A DNA stretch of 56,394 bases from Balneolales bacterium (GCA_007132975.1 SLNO01000110.1:1-56394); one strand, 5' to 3'; shown: positions 35,413 to 45,725, counted from the first letter of the stretch. Program-made: numbers and translations. The notes: generated by a model from the letters alone, not told the origin.

Positions 35413-36675
35413 TCAGGCCTGAATTTTTGACTCCTTATCGTCCGGCAGCAAAACAGTTTCGGTAAATTGTTTTTCGTCAAAAAATGTCTCACACAAATTG
35501 CGGATATTGGTTGAATCCGCACTGTCGATTTCCGCCACAAGTTCATCCAGTGTGATGTAGCGGTCGTAGAAAATTTCACTTTTTGCAAGGCGTGTCATCC
35601 TGTTGCTCATGCTTTCCTGGGCAAGCAGCAGTTTTCCCTTGAGCTGCGATTTTGCTTCATCTAACTCCTTTTCAGGGATCAGGTCGTTGCTGAGACGCCT
35701 TAGCTCGACCAGAACCAGTTCCCGTACATGGTCCAGATACTCGCGATCGGTGCCCGCATAGATGCCGAACAGCCCGCTGTCGCGAAACGCCTCCATGAAT
35801 GATTGAATATGGTAACAATAGCCATATTTCTCACGGATGTTCTGGTGCAAACGGGAACTCATGCCTGATCCGAGTACGGTGTTGGCAAGCAGCAGCTTGT
35901 ACCGGTCAGGATCAACAGCTGACAGCGCGCGCCTGCCAAGCATGAAATGGGTCTGTTCGATGGGGCGCCTGATCATGGACTTGCTGGGCTTGTAGCCGGT
36001 CATTGGCTGGTCCCCATCAGCTACGAACTCGGTATCGGCAGGTTGGAAATATTTCTCCACCAGTCCCACGACTTGCTCGTGTTCCGCATTGCCTGCCACG
36101 GCGATGATCACGTTCATGGGATGGTAATGCTCGCGCATGTAGGTAAATAGCGCCTCACGGTCAAAATTGGATACGGTTTTTTCATAACCGATGATAGGCC
36201 GGCCAAGCGGGTGCGGCAGGAACAGTTGCTTATGAAACTCCTCAAAGATGAAGTCTTCGGGATTGTCGCGGTACATCTTCATCTCCTCGATCACCACCTT
36301 CTTCTCTTTTTCAATCTCTTCTTCTGGAAATTTGGAGTGCAGCACCATGTCTGTGAGCACATCCAAAGCGGTATCAAGTTCCGTATCCAGGCATCTCGCA
36401 TAGTAGCAGGTGAGCTCTGGTGATGTGAACGCATTCAGATAACCGCCCACGGCCTCCATGCTCAAGGCAATGTCGTAAGCAGAGCGTTTGTCGGTTCCCT
36501 TGAAGAGCATGTGTTCCAGAAAATGGGTGATGCCTGCCTCGGGGTCCCGTTCATGCCGGCTCCCGGTTTTAACCCAGATACCCACAGAGAGGCTGCGCAC
36601 GGTGCCAATGGTCTCAGTAACAATGCGCAGTCCGCTGGGCAGTATCGTTTTCTGGATCCGATCAGGTATACTCAT
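35413..36675 (-). CDS. M16 family zinc peptidase (processing-peptidase type)
   Basis: A 420-residue peptidase of the pitrilysin/M16B group. The inverted zinc motif HxxEH is HFLEH in GITHFLEHMLFKGT, and the third ligand Glu lies about 76 residues later in EKEKKVVIEEMKMYRDNPED. The C-terminal half has the R/Y pair region IREKYGYCYHIQSF that closes on substrate. Bacterial members such as YmxG/MlpA form homodimers in the cytoplasm; no signal peptide is present here. It is one of the single-copy genes found near asnS and pnp in this window; targets are unknown. A promoter-like box sits 53 bases upstream (36728-36735), directly after the pnp terminator. Confidence 0.93.
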   Translation of the reverse strand: MSIPDRIQKTILPSGLRIVTETIGTVRSLSVGIWVKTGSRHERDPEAGITHFLEHMLFKGTDKRSAYDIALSMEAVGGYLNAFTSPELTCYYARCLDTELDTALDVLTDMVLHSKFPEEEIEKEKKVVIEEMKMYRDNPEDFIFEEFHKQLFLPHPLGRPIIGYEKTVSNFDREALFTYMREHYHPMNVIIAVAGNAEHEQVVGLVEKYFQPADTEFVADGDQPMTGYKPSKSMIRRPIEQTHFMLGRRALSAVDPDRYKLLLANTVLGSGMSSRLHQNIREKYGYCYHIQSFMEAFRDSGLFGIYAGTDREYLDHVRELVLVELRRLSNDLIPEKELDEAKSQLKGKLLLAQESMSNRMTRLAKSEIFYDRYITLDELVAEIDSADSTNIRNLCETFFDEKQFTETVLLPDDKESKIQA

Positions 36676-36727
36676 ACGTGAGCTGGTTTAATTCAGAAAT
36701 GTTTCATCCGCACTAGTTCATAGTGCC

Positions 36728-36735
36728 CAAATATA
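36728..36735 (-). promoter_or_regulatory. -7 promoter box of the M16 peptidase gene
   Basis: TATATTTG on the minus strand (CAAATATA on plus) fits the TAnnTTTG consensus exactly. The -33 TTTG is not recognisable at 19-20 bases, where the pnp terminator hairpin lies. It would give a 5' leader of about 45 bases. Confidence 0.5.
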
Positions 36736-36736
36736 C

Positions 36737-36769
36737 AAAAAGCGCCACCATAAAATGGCGGCGCTTTTT
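36737..36769 (-). terminator. Intrinsic terminator after pnp
   Basis: A 15-bp stem with one mismatch (36737-36751 with 36755-36769), loop AAA, bracketed by A and T runs. On the minus strand it ends in TTTTTG, downstream of the pnp stop at 36854. It can work in both directions. Confidence 0.85.
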
Positions 36770-36853
36770 GAGAGATTTCTGCGGAAAAGCCCCCCTTCCA
36801 CTAATGTGATTTCATGGAAGGTACGACAGTCCGCTGGCTTGAAAGCCGGCTGC

Positions 36854-38953
36854 TTATTCCTTGGGTATAAGCGCCTTTCTGGAAAGCCGGAGTTTGCCGC
36901 CGTCTTCCACTTTCAACAATTTCACTTCAATCTGGTCACCTTCTGAAAGCACATCGGTGACCTTGTTGATGCGTTTATGGTCGATCTCGGAGATGTGCAG
37001 GAGTCCGTCCCGGCCGGGCATGATCTCTACAAAAGCTCCGTATTCCTTGATGGAACGCACGGTGCCGGTGTAGATCTCGCCTTCTTCCAGATCGCCGGTT
37101 ATGCCCTTGATCTTCTGAATGGCCGCATCGATTTTATCACGGCTGTCGGCTGAGATGGTAACGACACCCTTGTTGCCGACCTCTTCGATCATGACCTCGG
37201 CACCGGTCTCGCGCTGGATGGACTGGATAACCTTGCCACCGGGACCGATGATTCCGCCAATCTGGTCTACATCCACCTCGATTTTTTCAAAGGAAGGCGC
37301 ATACTGCGAGATGTCAGGACGCGGAGCGGAAATACTCTCGGCCATCTTCTCGAGAATGTGGAAACGTCCATCACGGGCTTGCTGCAAGGCCTCAACCATA
37401 ACTTCGTAGGAGATGCCCTTGACCTTGATATCCATCTGGCAGGCGGTTATTCCATCGGCCGTTCCGGTCACCTTGAAGTCCATGTCACCCATGTGGTCTT
37501 CTTCTCCCTGGATGTCAGAAAGCACAACGGCTTTGCCATCGCCAACTATCATTCCCATCGCAATGCCGGCAACCGGCTTTTCGACGGGTACACCGGCATC
37601 CATAAGCGCCATGGAACCTCCGCAGACGGAAGCCATGGAGGAGGAGCCGTTGGACTCCAGGATGTCGGATACAACCCGGATGGTGTAATCAAAGTCATCG
37701 GTGGAGGGCACCATTTTCTTGAGCGCCCGCTCGGCGAGGTTTCCGTGGCCGATTTCACGACGCGATACCCCGCGCATCATCTTCACCTCTCCAGTGCAGT
37801 ATGGCGGGAAGTTGTAATCCAGCATGAATCGCTTTGATGTGTTGTAGAACAGTGTGTCGATCATCTGCTCATCGCGCTTGGTGCCCAGGGTTACTGATAC
37901 CAGCGCCTGCGTCTCACCGCGGGTGAAGATTGCAGAACCGTGGGTTCGGGGCAGGTAACCGACTTCGGTCCAGATGTTGCGGATGTCGGCGGGTTTTCTG
38001 CCGTCGATACGCAATTCCTGCTCAAGGATCTGCTTGCGCAGTGCATTTTTCTGGATATCGTGGCAGGTGTCCGCGATAGCCCCTTCCATCTCAGGGAATT
38101 CTTCGGCCAGCTGTTCCTGGATTTCAACGACAATTTCCTTGGATGCCTGGCTGTACTCCTTTTTCGTGAGGCCTTTGCCGCTGATGACGGCATAGCGGTC
38201 GCCGACAAGTTCTGTCACTTTGCTGACCAGTTCCTCATTTACTTCCGGAGCGGGCAATTCCCATTTCTCCTTGCCAAACTCTTCACGCAGATCCAATTGG
38301 AACTGGCACAGTTTTTTGATTGATTCGTGCGCCATCCGGATGGCTTCCACCATCTCCTCTTCGGAGGCTTCATCCATCTCACCTTCAACCATCACCACGC
38401 TCTCCATGGTACCGCCAACGGTCATATCGATATCGGCAGCTTTGAGCTCCGTCACGGTGGGGTTGATAACCGTTTCACCGTTGATTCTGGCAACGCGTAC
38501 CTGCGCCATGGGCCCTTCAAAAGGCACGTCAGAGAGAGTGAGCGACAGGGATGCAGCAACCGCGCCAAGCACATCGCCATCGTTTTCTCCATCCGAGGAA
38601 AAAACCTGGCATATGATCTGGGTTTCGTTCATGAATCCATCCGGGAAAAGCGGACGGATGGTACGGTCAATCAATCTGGCAGAGAGTATCTCTTTTTCAG
38701 AAGGACGTCCTTCTCTTTTGATGAAACCACCGGGAAATTTTCCACCGGCGGCAAAGGTTTCCTTAAATTCAACGGTCAGGGGGAAAAAGGGTTGTCCGGG
38801 CTTTGCCTCCCGGGCTGCGGTAGCCGTGGCCATGACCACGGTATCCCCCATTCTTACAAACGAACTGCCGTTTGCCTGTTTTGCGAGTCTTCCGGTATCA
38901 ACTGTCAGTTCTTTACCAGGTGCAAATTCAATCGTTCTAAAATCAGCTTTCAT
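36854..38953 (-). CDS. pnp: Polyribonucleotide nucleotidyltransferase
   Basis: A 699-residue trimeric 3'-5' phosphorolytic exoribonuclease. It carries two RNase PH domains (first about 5-140, GRLAKQANGSSFVRMGDTVV; second about 310-520, with RDEQMIDTLFYNTSKRFMLDYNFPPY), a KH domain (IGGIIGPGGKVIQSIQRETG, about 560-610) and an S1 domain (IYTGTVRSIKEYGAFVEIMPG, about 625-690). The start at 38953 (MKADFRTIEFAPGKELTVDTG) is taken because homology begins there, 27 codons inside the longest frame. All domains are complete. It follows rpsO after a terminator-like hairpin, the classical rpsO-pnp order. It degrades mRNA and matures small RNAs in the cytoplasm. Confidence 0.97.
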   Translation of the reverse strand: MKADFRTIEFAPGKELTVDTGRLAKQANGSSFVRMGDTVVMATATAAREAKPGQPFFPLTVEFKETFAAGGKFPGGFIKREGRPSEKEILSARLIDRTIRPLFPDGFMNETQIICQVFSSDGENDGDVLGAVAASLSLTLSDVPFEGPMAQVRVARINGETVINPTVTELKAADIDMTVGGTMESVVMVEGEMDEASEEEMVEAIRMAHESIKKLCQFQLDLREEFGKEKWELPAPEVNEELVSKVTELVGDRYAVISGKGLTKKEYSQASKEIVVEIQEQLAEEFPEMEGAIADTCHDIQKNALRKQILEQELRIDGRKPADIRNIWTEVGYLPRTHGSAIFTRGETQALVSVTLGTKRDEQMIDTLFYNTSKRFMLDYNFPPYCTGEVKMMRGVSRREIGHGNLAERALKKMVPSTDDFDYTIRVVSDILESNGSSSMASVCGGSMALMDAGVPVEKPVAGIAMGMIVGDGKAVVLSDIQGEEDHMGDMDFKVTGTADGITACQMDIKVKGISYEVMVEALQQARDGRFHILEKMAESISAPRPDISQYAPSFEKIEVDVDQIGGIIGPGGKVIQSIQRETGAEVMIEEVGNKGVVTISADSRDKIDAAIQKIKGITGDLEEGEIYTGTVRSIKEYGAFVEIMPGRDGLLHISEIDHKRINKVTDVLSEGDQIEVKLLKVEDGGKLRLSRKALIPKE

Positions 38954-39085
38954 AGTTGTTTTTCTCGTCTTCTTTCGTCTATTAGCGTACATGCAAAAAC
39001 CGGATGGAATACTGATCCACGCGGCGCCAGACACCCGGCGGGCACACAGGCGGTTTTTGCGGGATTTGAGGGTGTCGTATACAAG

Positions 39086-39110
39086 AAAGGCACGAGGATA
39101 TCGTGCCTTT
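39086..39110 (-). terminator. Perfect hairpin between rpsO and pnp
   Basis: A perfect 10-bp stem (39086-39095 with 39101-39110) with a 5-base loop lies 8 bases after the rpsO stop. On the minus strand the arm ends in TTTCTTG, so it is a moderate intrinsic terminator, or a processing site as at the E. coli rpsO-pnp junction. Confidence 0.75.
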
Positions 39111-39118
39111 TTGCGTCG

Positions 39119-39388
39119 TTATTTCCGGATACCAAGTTCCTTGATCAGTTTCCTGTATCCTTCAATGTCCTTTTTCATTACATAATTGAGAAGGCGACGG
39201 CGCTTGCCGACCAGACGCAGCAGACCGAGGCGCGTGGAATGGTCTTTTTTATGCGTTTTGAGGTGGTCGGTCAGCCTGTTGATGCGCTCGGTAAAAAGCG
39301 CGATTTGCGCTTCCGGGGAACCGGTATCCTCTGGGGCTTTGCCGAATTTCTTAAAAATTTCCTTCTTTTCTTCTGTCGTGATATTCAT
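39119..39388 (-). CDS. rpsO: 30S ribosomal protein S15
   Basis: An 89-residue protein, exactly the usual length. It binds the central domain of 16S rRNA and bridges to the 50S subunit. The sequence shows the conserved [29 protein letters not shown] (helices 1-2, key HxxDHxS) and [27 protein letters not shown]. The start is fixed by the family N-terminus [16 protein letters not shown]. It is placed between ribF upstream (65 bases) and pnp downstream, the standard order. In many bacteria S15 represses its own translation by binding its leader; no such structure was identified in the 65 bases here. Confidence 0.98.
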   Translation of the reverse strand: MNITTEEKKEIFKKFGKAPEDTGSPEAQIALFTERINRLTDHLKTHKKDHSTRLGLLRLVGKRRRLLNYVMKKDIEGYRKLIKELGIRK

Positions 39389-39453
39389 TCGAAAATCTCC
39401 GCTTTAGATTATATCATACTAAAGTAGATAATGTTATTGGTTAAGTGGGGAAT

Positions 39454-40401
39454 TTACGGTTTTTCGGTGCCAGTTCCAAACATCCGGCACTCCTCGCGAT
39501 CTTTGATAAGTTGCTGCACAAGGGCATCGACACTATCGAATTTCTGCTCGCCGCGAATCCTTTTCAAGAAACGCACACGCATGCGGCTGCCATACACCAT
39601 GCGATTGAAATCGAAGAGATGGACTTCCGGGACAATCTTGCGTTCTCCTGTGAATGTGGGACGATAACCGATATTCATCATACCTCGGAAAACTTGGCTC
39701 TCAAGACTGACTTCGACGCAGTAGACACCCACGGCTGGCAGCACCTTTCGTCTGTTTTCAGGCTCCAGGTTGGCAGTGGGAAAACCTATTGTGCGCCCCC
39801 TCTGATCCCCTTTGACAATGGTACCTCCCAATTCATAATATCTTCCAAGCATCTCTGCCGCTGTGGTCACATCACCCTCCTGTTCCAGCAGGTTCCGGAT
39901 CACTGTGCTGCTCACGGTTATATGCCTGACCTCATGCGCTTTTTCTACCTCTACGGCAAAACCTAACTCTTCCGATAGATTGTTGAGTGTCCTGATGGAC
40001 CCTTGACGGTCCCGCCCAAAATGGTGGTCATATCCAATGACAATCTCATCCACACCAATACGATCGTAAATGTATTCACGGATGAACGCTTCCGAAGAAA
40101 GAATGGAGAAATCCCTCGTGAAAGGTATGACCACCATGTCGCTGATACCGTAATCCTGCATGATGGCTGCCCGCTCGTTCAGCGTGGTCAGGAGCCTCAT
40201 TCCGTCCGTGGATGGATTGATGACCTCCCTGGGATGGGGATCGAAGGTAACCACAACAGCGGGGGCCTCCTTCTGCCCGGCCCGTCGCACTACGTTTTGG
40301 ATCAGCGCCTGATGTCCCAGATGCACACCATCGAACGTGCCGACAGTTAGTACATTTTTCGGGTTTCTCCGGTATTCGCTTATGTAGATTGGTTTGCTCA
40401 T
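39454..40401 (-). CDS. ribF: Bifunctional riboflavin kinase/FAD synthetase
   Basis: A 315-residue cytoplasmic enzyme that phosphorylates riboflavin to FMN and adenylates FMN to FAD. The N-terminal nucleotidyltransferase domain shows VGTFDGVHLGHQALIQ and VVTFDPHPREVI (the GxFDGxHxGH type motif) with HFGRDRQGS further on. The C-terminal kinase domain carries GDQRGRTIGFPTANLEPE and MNIGYRPTF. Both halves are complete. The gene lies 28 bases after truB and 65 before rpsO, as in many bacterial nusA-infB operons. Confidence 0.97.
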   Translation of the reverse strand: MSKPIYISEYRRNPKNVLTVGTFDGVHLGHQALIQNVVRRAGQKEAPAVVVTFDPHPREVINPSTDGMRLLTTLNERAAIMQDYGISDMVVIPFTRDFSILSSEAFIREYIYDRIGVDEIVIGYDHHFGRDRQGSIRTLNNLSEELGFAVEVEKAHEVRHITVSSTVIRNLLEQEGDVTTAAEMLGRYYELGGTIVKGDQRGRTIGFPTANLEPENRRKVLPAVGVYCVEVSLESQVFRGMMNIGYRPTFTGERKIVPEVHLFDFNRMVYGSRMRVRFLKRIRGEQKFDSVDALVQQLIKDREECRMFGTGTEKP

Positions 40402-40429
40402 AATGCACTAAACAGAAATGTCCGGAATT

Positions 40430-41167
40430 TCATGCCCCTTGTTCAAAAAATGAACGGACCTGCTCAATCTGTGCCGCCTCATCCGCTTGATAGGGTCCGA
40501 TAGCCGTACGTCGCAATGCCGTAAGATGCGCCAGCGTGCCCAGAGCCTTGCCCAGGTCGTGCGCCAGGGTGCGCACATAAGTCCCCTTACTGCACAGCAC
40601 ATCCAGTTCAAGACGGTCTTCCCGGAACGAGGTGATCTTAAGGTCATGAATTTCAACTTCGCGTGGGTCGCGCTCTACCTCCTGCCCCTTCCTGGCATAG
40701 GTGTACAGACGTTTTCCGTCCTTCCAAAGCGCGGAATACATGGGTGGAATCTGACGGATCTTTCCGCTGAACTGATCACTGAGGACTTCCCGAACCTTTT
40801 CCTCGGTCACATGTGCAAAAGGGGCATGACCGTCGGGCTGTGTGGCACTGTCCTGACTGGGTGTTGAGGCTCCCAGCCGGACCTCCGCGAGATATCGCTT
40901 GGGCAGGTCCTGGATGGTTGAAATGCTTTTTGTAGCTTTGCCGCAGCAGATGATCAGCAGACCTGTGGCGAGCGGATCAAGTGTACCGGCATGTCCCGTT
41001 TTACGGATCCGGATGCGCCCCCGAAGGAATTTCACCACATCGAAACTGCTCCAACCCAGGGGTTTGTCTACCAGGAAGACAGCGCCTTGGAAAAGATCCG
41101 TACCCGGTTCAGGCAGGCGTGATCGGTCATAGACCGGAAAGCTGGTCAGCGGTGGCTGAGAAGGCAT
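40430..41167 (-). CDS. truB: tRNA pseudouridine-55 synthase
   Basis: A 245-residue enzyme that converts U55 in the T-loop of tRNA to pseudouridine. The catalytic Asp is D64 in KTGHAGTLDPLATGLL. Other marks are FLVDKPLGWSSFDVVKFL, QIPPMYSALWKDGKRLYTYARKG split across the active site, and SKGTYVRTLAHDLGKALG. The longest frame starts 29 codons earlier inside rbfA; the ATG at 41167 is preferred because it follows the rbfA stop by one base (TGACATG), a coupled arrangement, although it retains about 25 poorly conserved residues before the family core. No PUA domain is present; the protein ends soon after the catalytic fold. Confidence 0.95.
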   Translation of the reverse strand: MPSQPPLTSFPVYDRSRLPEPGTDLFQGAVFLVDKPLGWSSFDVVKFLRGRIRIRKTGHAGTLDPLATGLLIICCGKATKSISTIQDLPKRYLAEVRLGASTPSQDSATQPDGHAPFAHVTEEKVREVLSDQFSGKIRQIPPMYSALWKDGKRLYTYARKGQEVERDPREVEIHDLKITSFREDRLELDVLCSKGTYVRTLAHDLGKALGTLAHLTALRRTAIGPYQADEAAQIEQVRSFFEQGA

Positions 41168-41168
41168 G

Positions 41169-41561
41169 TCAGTCGCCGGATTCCCCGTCAGAACCTTTTT
41201 CCCCGGAGCGATGTTCACTTTTTCCTTCATGTATCTTGCGGAACAGGGAATCAATTTTTTCTACGTACTCCGCCGTGTCGTCAAGGTGGAAGTGGATCTC
41301 AGGTATGCGGCGGACCTGGTGCCGGATGCGTGCAGCCAGTTTCTTGCGGATCTCTGGAGTTTTATCCTGAATGAACTGAAATACATCTGAGTGGTCACCG
41401 CTGGTCGAAAAAACACTCAGGTTCACGTGCGCCTGCATGAGGTCCGGCGAGACGCGAACGCTGGTGATCGTCAACATGGCACCATGCTGGTAATCCATCT
41501 GAAGTATCTCACCCAGATCTGATTTGAGCAGGGCTGCCACCCGCTCCGTCCTGATACTCAT
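41169..41561 (-). CDS. rbfA: 30S ribosome-binding factor A
   Basis: A 130-residue KH-fold factor that helps 16S rRNA 5'-end maturation and cold adaptation. Conserved features are the start RTERVAALLKSDLGEILQMD, LTITSVRVSPDLMQAHVNLSVF and the C-terminal RHQVRRIPEIHFHLDDTAEYVEKIDSLF (read as landmarks). Its ATG shares one base with the infB stop, and truB begins one base after its own stop, so the three are translationally coupled. A short charged C-terminal tail (SGEKGSDGESGD) is not conserved. Confidence 0.96.
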   Translation of the reverse strand: MSIRTERVAALLKSDLGEILQMDYQHGAMLTITSVRVSPDLMQAHVNLSVFSTSGDHSDVFQFIQDKTPEIRKKLAARIRHQVRRIPEIHFHLDDTAEYVEKIDSLFRKIHEGKSEHRSGEKGSDGESGD

Positions 41562-44422
41562 CAGCTTGTTTCCTGCTTCAGTTTCCGTTTGGTCTCGAAT
41601 ACTTCAAATCCTTCAATGACATCTCCCTGCTTGATATCATTATAGTTTTTGATGCCGAGTCCGCACTCATATCCACTTGTTACTTCCTTGACATCATCCT
41701 TGAAGCGCTTGAGTGAGGACAAGTCTCCTTCGTAGATGACGATTCCGTCACGGATGAGCCGCACTCTGGTGTTACGGGTGATTTTTCCTTCGGTCACCTT
41801 GCATCCGGCAACAGTTCCCACTTTCGGGACTTTGAAGATGTCAAGCACTTCGAGCGTGGCAACGGTCTTCTCGTTGACTTCAGGAGAAAGCAGACCTTCC
41901 AAGGCATCCCTGACGGCGTCAACCGCATCGTAAATAACGCTGAAGAGCCGGATGTCGATCTCTTCATTTTCGGCAAGTTTACGCGCATTTACTGAAGGTC
42001 GCACCTGGAAACCTATGATAATTGCTTCCGATGCCGAGGCCAGGAGCACATCCGACTCCGTGATGGCCCCAACACCTGTATGGATTATATTGACCTTCAC
42101 TTCTTCATCGGAGAGTTTCTGAAGCGAGCCGGCAAGGGCCTCGATGGACCCGTCAACATCACCTTTAATGATGATGTTGAGTTCGGCCATCTCGCCAAGT
42201 GCCAGTCTTCTGGAGATATCATCTAGGGTTACGTGCTTGACCTTTCTAAGTGATTGTTCCCGTTTGATCTGCTGGCGCTGCTGTGAAATTTCTTTGGCGG
42301 TGCGCTCATCCTCAACGGATACGATTTTGTCACCAGCCTGTGGAATGCCGTCAAAACCGGTCATCTGGGCCGGCTGTGCTGGACCAACTTTGTCGATCCT
42401 GTCACCAAATTCATTTTCCAGCGCCCGCACTTTGCCGGAGAAGGATCCGGCCACAAACGGGTCGCCGACCCTCAGGGTACCGCGCTGTACGAGGATGTTT
42501 GCTACCACACCCTTGCCGCGGTCTACTTTCGCTTCGAGGATGATACCGCTCGCGCGACGGCTCGGATTGGCCTTCAGCTCCATGAGTTCGGCCTCGATAA
42601 GGACCTTGTCCAGAAGCTCGTCAATTCCCTGGCCGGTATGGGCCGACACCTGGGCAATCTGGACGCTTCCACCCCACTCTTCTACTATTACATTGTAATC
42701 GGAAAGTTGCTGCTTGATGCGGTCAGGGTTGGCGCCGTCCTTGTCAATTTTGTTGATGGCAACAACGATCGGTACACCCCCGGCCTGCGCGTGGTTGATG
42801 GCCTCAATAGTCTGCGGCATCACCGCGTCATCGGCTGCCACTACCAGAATAACCATGTCGGTGACCTGCGCACCTCGGGCGCGCATGGCGGTAAAGGCCT
42901 CGTGGCCCGGCGTGTCCAGGAACGTGATGTTCCGCTTGTCAGGGAGGCGCACTTCGTAAGCACCGATATGCTGGGTAATTCCACCCGCCTCACCGGCAGT
43001 CACCTTGGTCTTGCGGATATAGTCAAGCAGCGAGGTCTTGCCATGATCAACGTGACCCATTACCGTAACAACTGGCGAACGCGGCTCCAGATCCTCAGGC
43101 TTGTCAGCCTCACCTTCTGAAATATCTTCCGTCAGCTCTTCAGCATCCACAAACTCCACTTCGCGGCCATACTCCTCGGCAAGCAGTTCAATAGTGCTCG
43201 CTTCGAGCCGCTGGTTGATGGATACGACCATTCCAAGGTTCATGCAGTGCATGATGATCTCATTCGGCGACGTGTTGAGCAGATCGGCCAGGTCGCTGAC
43301 CGTAATGAACTCCGTTACTTCAAGGATGCGCTGCTCTTTTTCAGACTTTTCGGACTGCAGGATCTCTCTTTCGGCAGCCATTTCTTCCCGTCTTTGCTTA
43401 CGGCGTTTCTGACGCTTGCGTCCCGCGGAGCCTCCGGTGCTGAGCATCGCGAGGGTCTCCTTCATTTTGGTTTCCACATCGGCTTCATCCACTTTGGGTG
43501 CCTTGCGGGACTTGATGCGCTTTTTCTTCTTCCGCGGTTTGAGGGCGTCTTCACCTTCCTTTACTTCCGGAGTCTCTTCCTTCACCCGTTTTGCGGCAAT
43601 TTTCTTCTTCTTGGGCTTGTCGGCGTCTTCCGTTTCGTCCAGCGCTTCTGCAGCCGGAACTTCATCTTTCTTTGTTTTCTTTCCCTTTTTCTTCTTGCGT
43701 CGACCGCGTGAATCATCAGCCGGATCGGTTATTTCGATCTTTCCAAGTACCCTGGTTCCGGTCAGTTTCTCCTTGCGGCCACGAATGATGTCCGGCGACT
43801 CTTCCAGGTCATCGATGAGCTCATCATCAGGGTCATCAAGCTCAGTGATTTCAAGATCATCGGCAGTCTCCTCCGGAAGGTCCGCGGCATCTTCTGGCTC
43901 TGCCTCTTCTTCAAGGGCCTCCTCTTTGTGATCGTCAGCCTTGCGGGCGGCGGGACGCTTCTCCTCACCGGGCGACACCTGGTCTGCCTCGTCGGCTTCC
44001 GGAAGCTCCTCCTTGGGAGATTCTTCAACCGGCTCCTGATCGGCTTCTGAAGCGTCAGGTTTCTCCACGGGCACATCAAGGGGATCAAGCGAAAGGATAT
44101 CACCCTCCCTGGCATCCTTTGGTTCCAGCTCGTCTATCGGGTCCAGAAAACTGTCGATGGTTACCGATTCGTTCCTGCTGGAGCGGAAGGTGCTGCGACG
44201 CTCCTCATACTCTTCCCTGGCGCGGACATGCTCCCTGCTCTTCGCCTTATCTTCGCCATAAACCGTCTCGAGGGCGGAATACATCTCGGGTGTGATTTTC
44301 GCATTGGGTTTGTTATCAATGGAAAACCCATTTTCATTCAGTGAATCCACAATGGACTGCGTGGATACATTGAATTCCGATGCCACCTTGAACAAGCGTT
44401 TCGGTTTACCAGCTAATGTCAT
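41561..44422 (-). CDS. infB: Translation initiation factor IF-2
   Basis: A 953-residue GTPase that brings fMet-tRNA to the 30S subunit. Residues 1-60 are an IF2 N-terminal helical domain ([19 protein letters not shown]). A long low-complexity acidic and Lys-rich linker (about 60-330) follows, then a second IF2_N domain ([21 protein letters not shown], about 365-415). The G domain has G1 GHVDHGKT (456-463), G3 DTPGHEAF and G4 NKID. Domains II-IV ([16 protein letters not shown] through [18 protein letters not shown]) are complete. The linker is long, as in Bacteroidota. It follows nusA by 46 bases and overlaps rbfA by one base in the classical operon. Confidence 0.97.
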   Translation of the reverse strand: MTLAGKPKRLFKVASEFNVSTQSIVDSLNENGFSIDNKPNAKITPEMYSALETVYGEDKAKSREHVRAREEYEERRSTFRSSRNESVTIDSFLDPIDELEPKDAREGDILSLDPLDVPVEKPDASEADQEPVEESPKEELPEADEADQVSPGEEKRPAARKADDHKEEALEEEAEPEDAADLPEETADDLEITELDDPDDELIDDLEESPDIIRGRKEKLTGTRVLGKIEITDPADDSRGRRKKKKGKKTKKDEVPAAEALDETEDADKPKKKKIAAKRVKEETPEVKEGEDALKPRKKKKRIKSRKAPKVDEADVETKMKETLAMLSTGGSAGRKRQKRRKQRREEMAAEREILQSEKSEKEQRILEVTEFITVSDLADLLNTSPNEIIMHCMNLGMVVSINQRLEASTIELLAEEYGREVEFVDAEELTEDISEGEADKPEDLEPRSPVVTVMGHVDHGKTSLLDYIRKTKVTAGEAGGITQHIGAYEVRLPDKRNITFLDTPGHEAFTAMRARGAQVTDMVILVVAADDAVMPQTIEAINHAQAGGVPIVVAINKIDKDGANPDRIKQQLSDYNVIVEEWGGSVQIAQVSAHTGQGIDELLDKVLIEAELMELKANPSRRASGIILEAKVDRGKGVVANILVQRGTLRVGDPFVAGSFSGKVRALENEFGDRIDKVGPAQPAQMTGFDGIPQAGDKIVSVEDERTAKEISQQRQQIKREQSLRKVKHVTLDDISRRLALGEMAELNIIIKGDVDGSIEALAGSLQKLSDEEVKVNIIHTGVGAITESDVLLASASEAIIIGFQVRPSVNARKLAENEEIDIRLFSVIYDAVDAVRDALEGLLSPEVNEKTVATLEVLDIFKVPKVGTVAGCKVTEGKITRNTRVRLIRDGIVIYEGDLSSLKRFKDDVKEVTSGYECGLGIKNYNDIKQGDVIEGFEVFETKRKLKQETS

Positions 44423-44468
44423 ATACGGTTGATCCTGTTCTAATTAAGCGATGTGTCGGGAATCCGGG

Positions 44469-45725
44469 TCAGGCTTCGTCTTCCTCAAATTCTTCTTCGA
44501 TGGTGCGTATTATGTGCTTGGCATCCTTGAGTGCCAGTTTGCCTTCGGTACGGCGTTCGAGTTCCGCCGGACTCAATTCCAGAACGGCTCGCGCGGTGTC
44601 GCATCCGATGTCATACAGCAGCTGGACCACCTCGTCGCCAAAATCGTCGGCAAATTCAAAGATGTCGATGTCGTCCTCGTCTTCAACCTCGCGGTAGACA
44701 TCGATTTCATAATTGGTCAGCTGGGTCGCCAGACGGATGTTTACCCCGCCTTTGCCAATGGCTTTGGACACCTGGTCTGCGGGAACCACAACTTTTGCCC
44801 GACGATTCTGCTTGTCGATTTCCACACTCTGTACAAAAGCGGGCTGCAAAGCGCGTTTGATAAATTCGTGATCGTCCTCGGTGTGGTTGATAACATCGAT
44901 GTTCTCGTTGCAAAGCTCGCGAACAATCGAGTGGATGCGGATTCCCTTCATGCCTACGCATGCGCCAACCGGGTCGACACGTTCATCGTTTGAGATCACT
45001 GCCACCTTGGAGCGGTCTCCGGGCTCGCGGACGCTTTTGATGATCTCGATAACCCCGTCAAATACTTCCGGAATCTCGTTTTCAAAAAGGCGCTCCAGGA
45101 AGAGCGGTGAGGTACGGGAGATAATTACGGCTGGATTTCCTTCCTGCCGCTTTACTTCCACAACCACGGCACGTATCGTATCGCCCTTGCGGTATCGATC
45201 TTTGTAAATCTGCTGGCTCTTCGGAAGAATGAGTTCCACACCGTTATGGTTTACAAGGATGTCCCGGTTGCGTACCTGGTACACGTCCCCCAGAACTATC
45301 TCACCGATGCGGTCACTGTAATCCTCGAAGATGTTATCCTTTTCAATTTCACGGATTCGCTGGGCAAGGGTCTGACGGGCCATCATCACAGCACGGCGGC
45401 CGAAATCCTCAATCCTGATCTCCTGCGCGAATTCATCATAAAGCTCGAGGTCTGGATCCAGTTTTTTTGCCTCGGTGATGCCTATTTCGTTGACCGGATC
45501 GCTCAATTCCTCATCCGGGACCACTTCGCGGATATGCATAATCTGGATTTCTCCACGATCGGGATTCAGGATTACCGAAAATGCATCATCCGTTTCATAT
45601 TTCTTCCGGATCATGGACCGGAAGACGTCCTCTAGGATCGAAAGGAGGAGGTCCCTGTCGATACCCTTCTCCTTGGCAATTTCAGCAAAAGACTGAATGA
45701 TCTGTTTTGAAATATCCGTTTGCAT
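44469..45725 (-). CDS. nusA: Transcription termination/antitermination protein NusA
   Basis: A 418-residue RNA polymerase-associated factor controlling pausing, termination and antitermination. Domains: NusA N-terminal RNAP-binding domain (about 1-130), S1 (about 135-200, EIVLGDVYQVRNRDILVN), KH1 (VGACVGMKGIRIHSIVRELCNE) and KH2 (IGKGGVNIRLATQLTNYEID). After about residue 345 a short acidic and helix-hairpin-helix-like tail follows (LYDIGCDTARAVLELSPAEL) rather than the two long AR repeats of E. coli. It is preceded by rimP (33 bases) and followed by infB, the conserved order. NusA may affect its own operon, whose leader carries a hairpin (see 46249-46272). Confidence 0.97.
   Translation of the reverse strand: MQTDISKQIIQSFAEIAKEKGIDRDLLLSILEDVFRSMIRKKYETDDAFSVILNPDRGEIQIMHIREVVPDEELSDPVNEIGITEAKKLDPDLELYDEFAQEIRIEDFGRRAVMMARQTLAQRIREIEKDNIFEDYSDRIGEIVLGDVYQVRNRDILVNHNGVELILPKSQQIYKDRYRKGDTIRAVVVEVKRQEGNPAVIISRTSPLFLERLFENEIPEVFDGVIEIIKSVREPGDRSKVAVISNDERVDPVGACVGMKGIRIHSIVRELCNENIDVINHTEDDHEFIKRALQPAFVQSVEIDKQNRRAKVVVPADQVSKAIGKGGVNIRLATQLTNYEIDVYREVEDEDDIDIFEFADDFGDEVVQLLYDIGCDTARAVLELSPAELERRTEGKLALKDAKHIIRTIEEEFEEDEA

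Noticed and set aside
38220-39427. Two overlapping plus-strand frames of over 300 codons
   Set aside because: Both are antisense to pnp and rpsO, which are certain genes.
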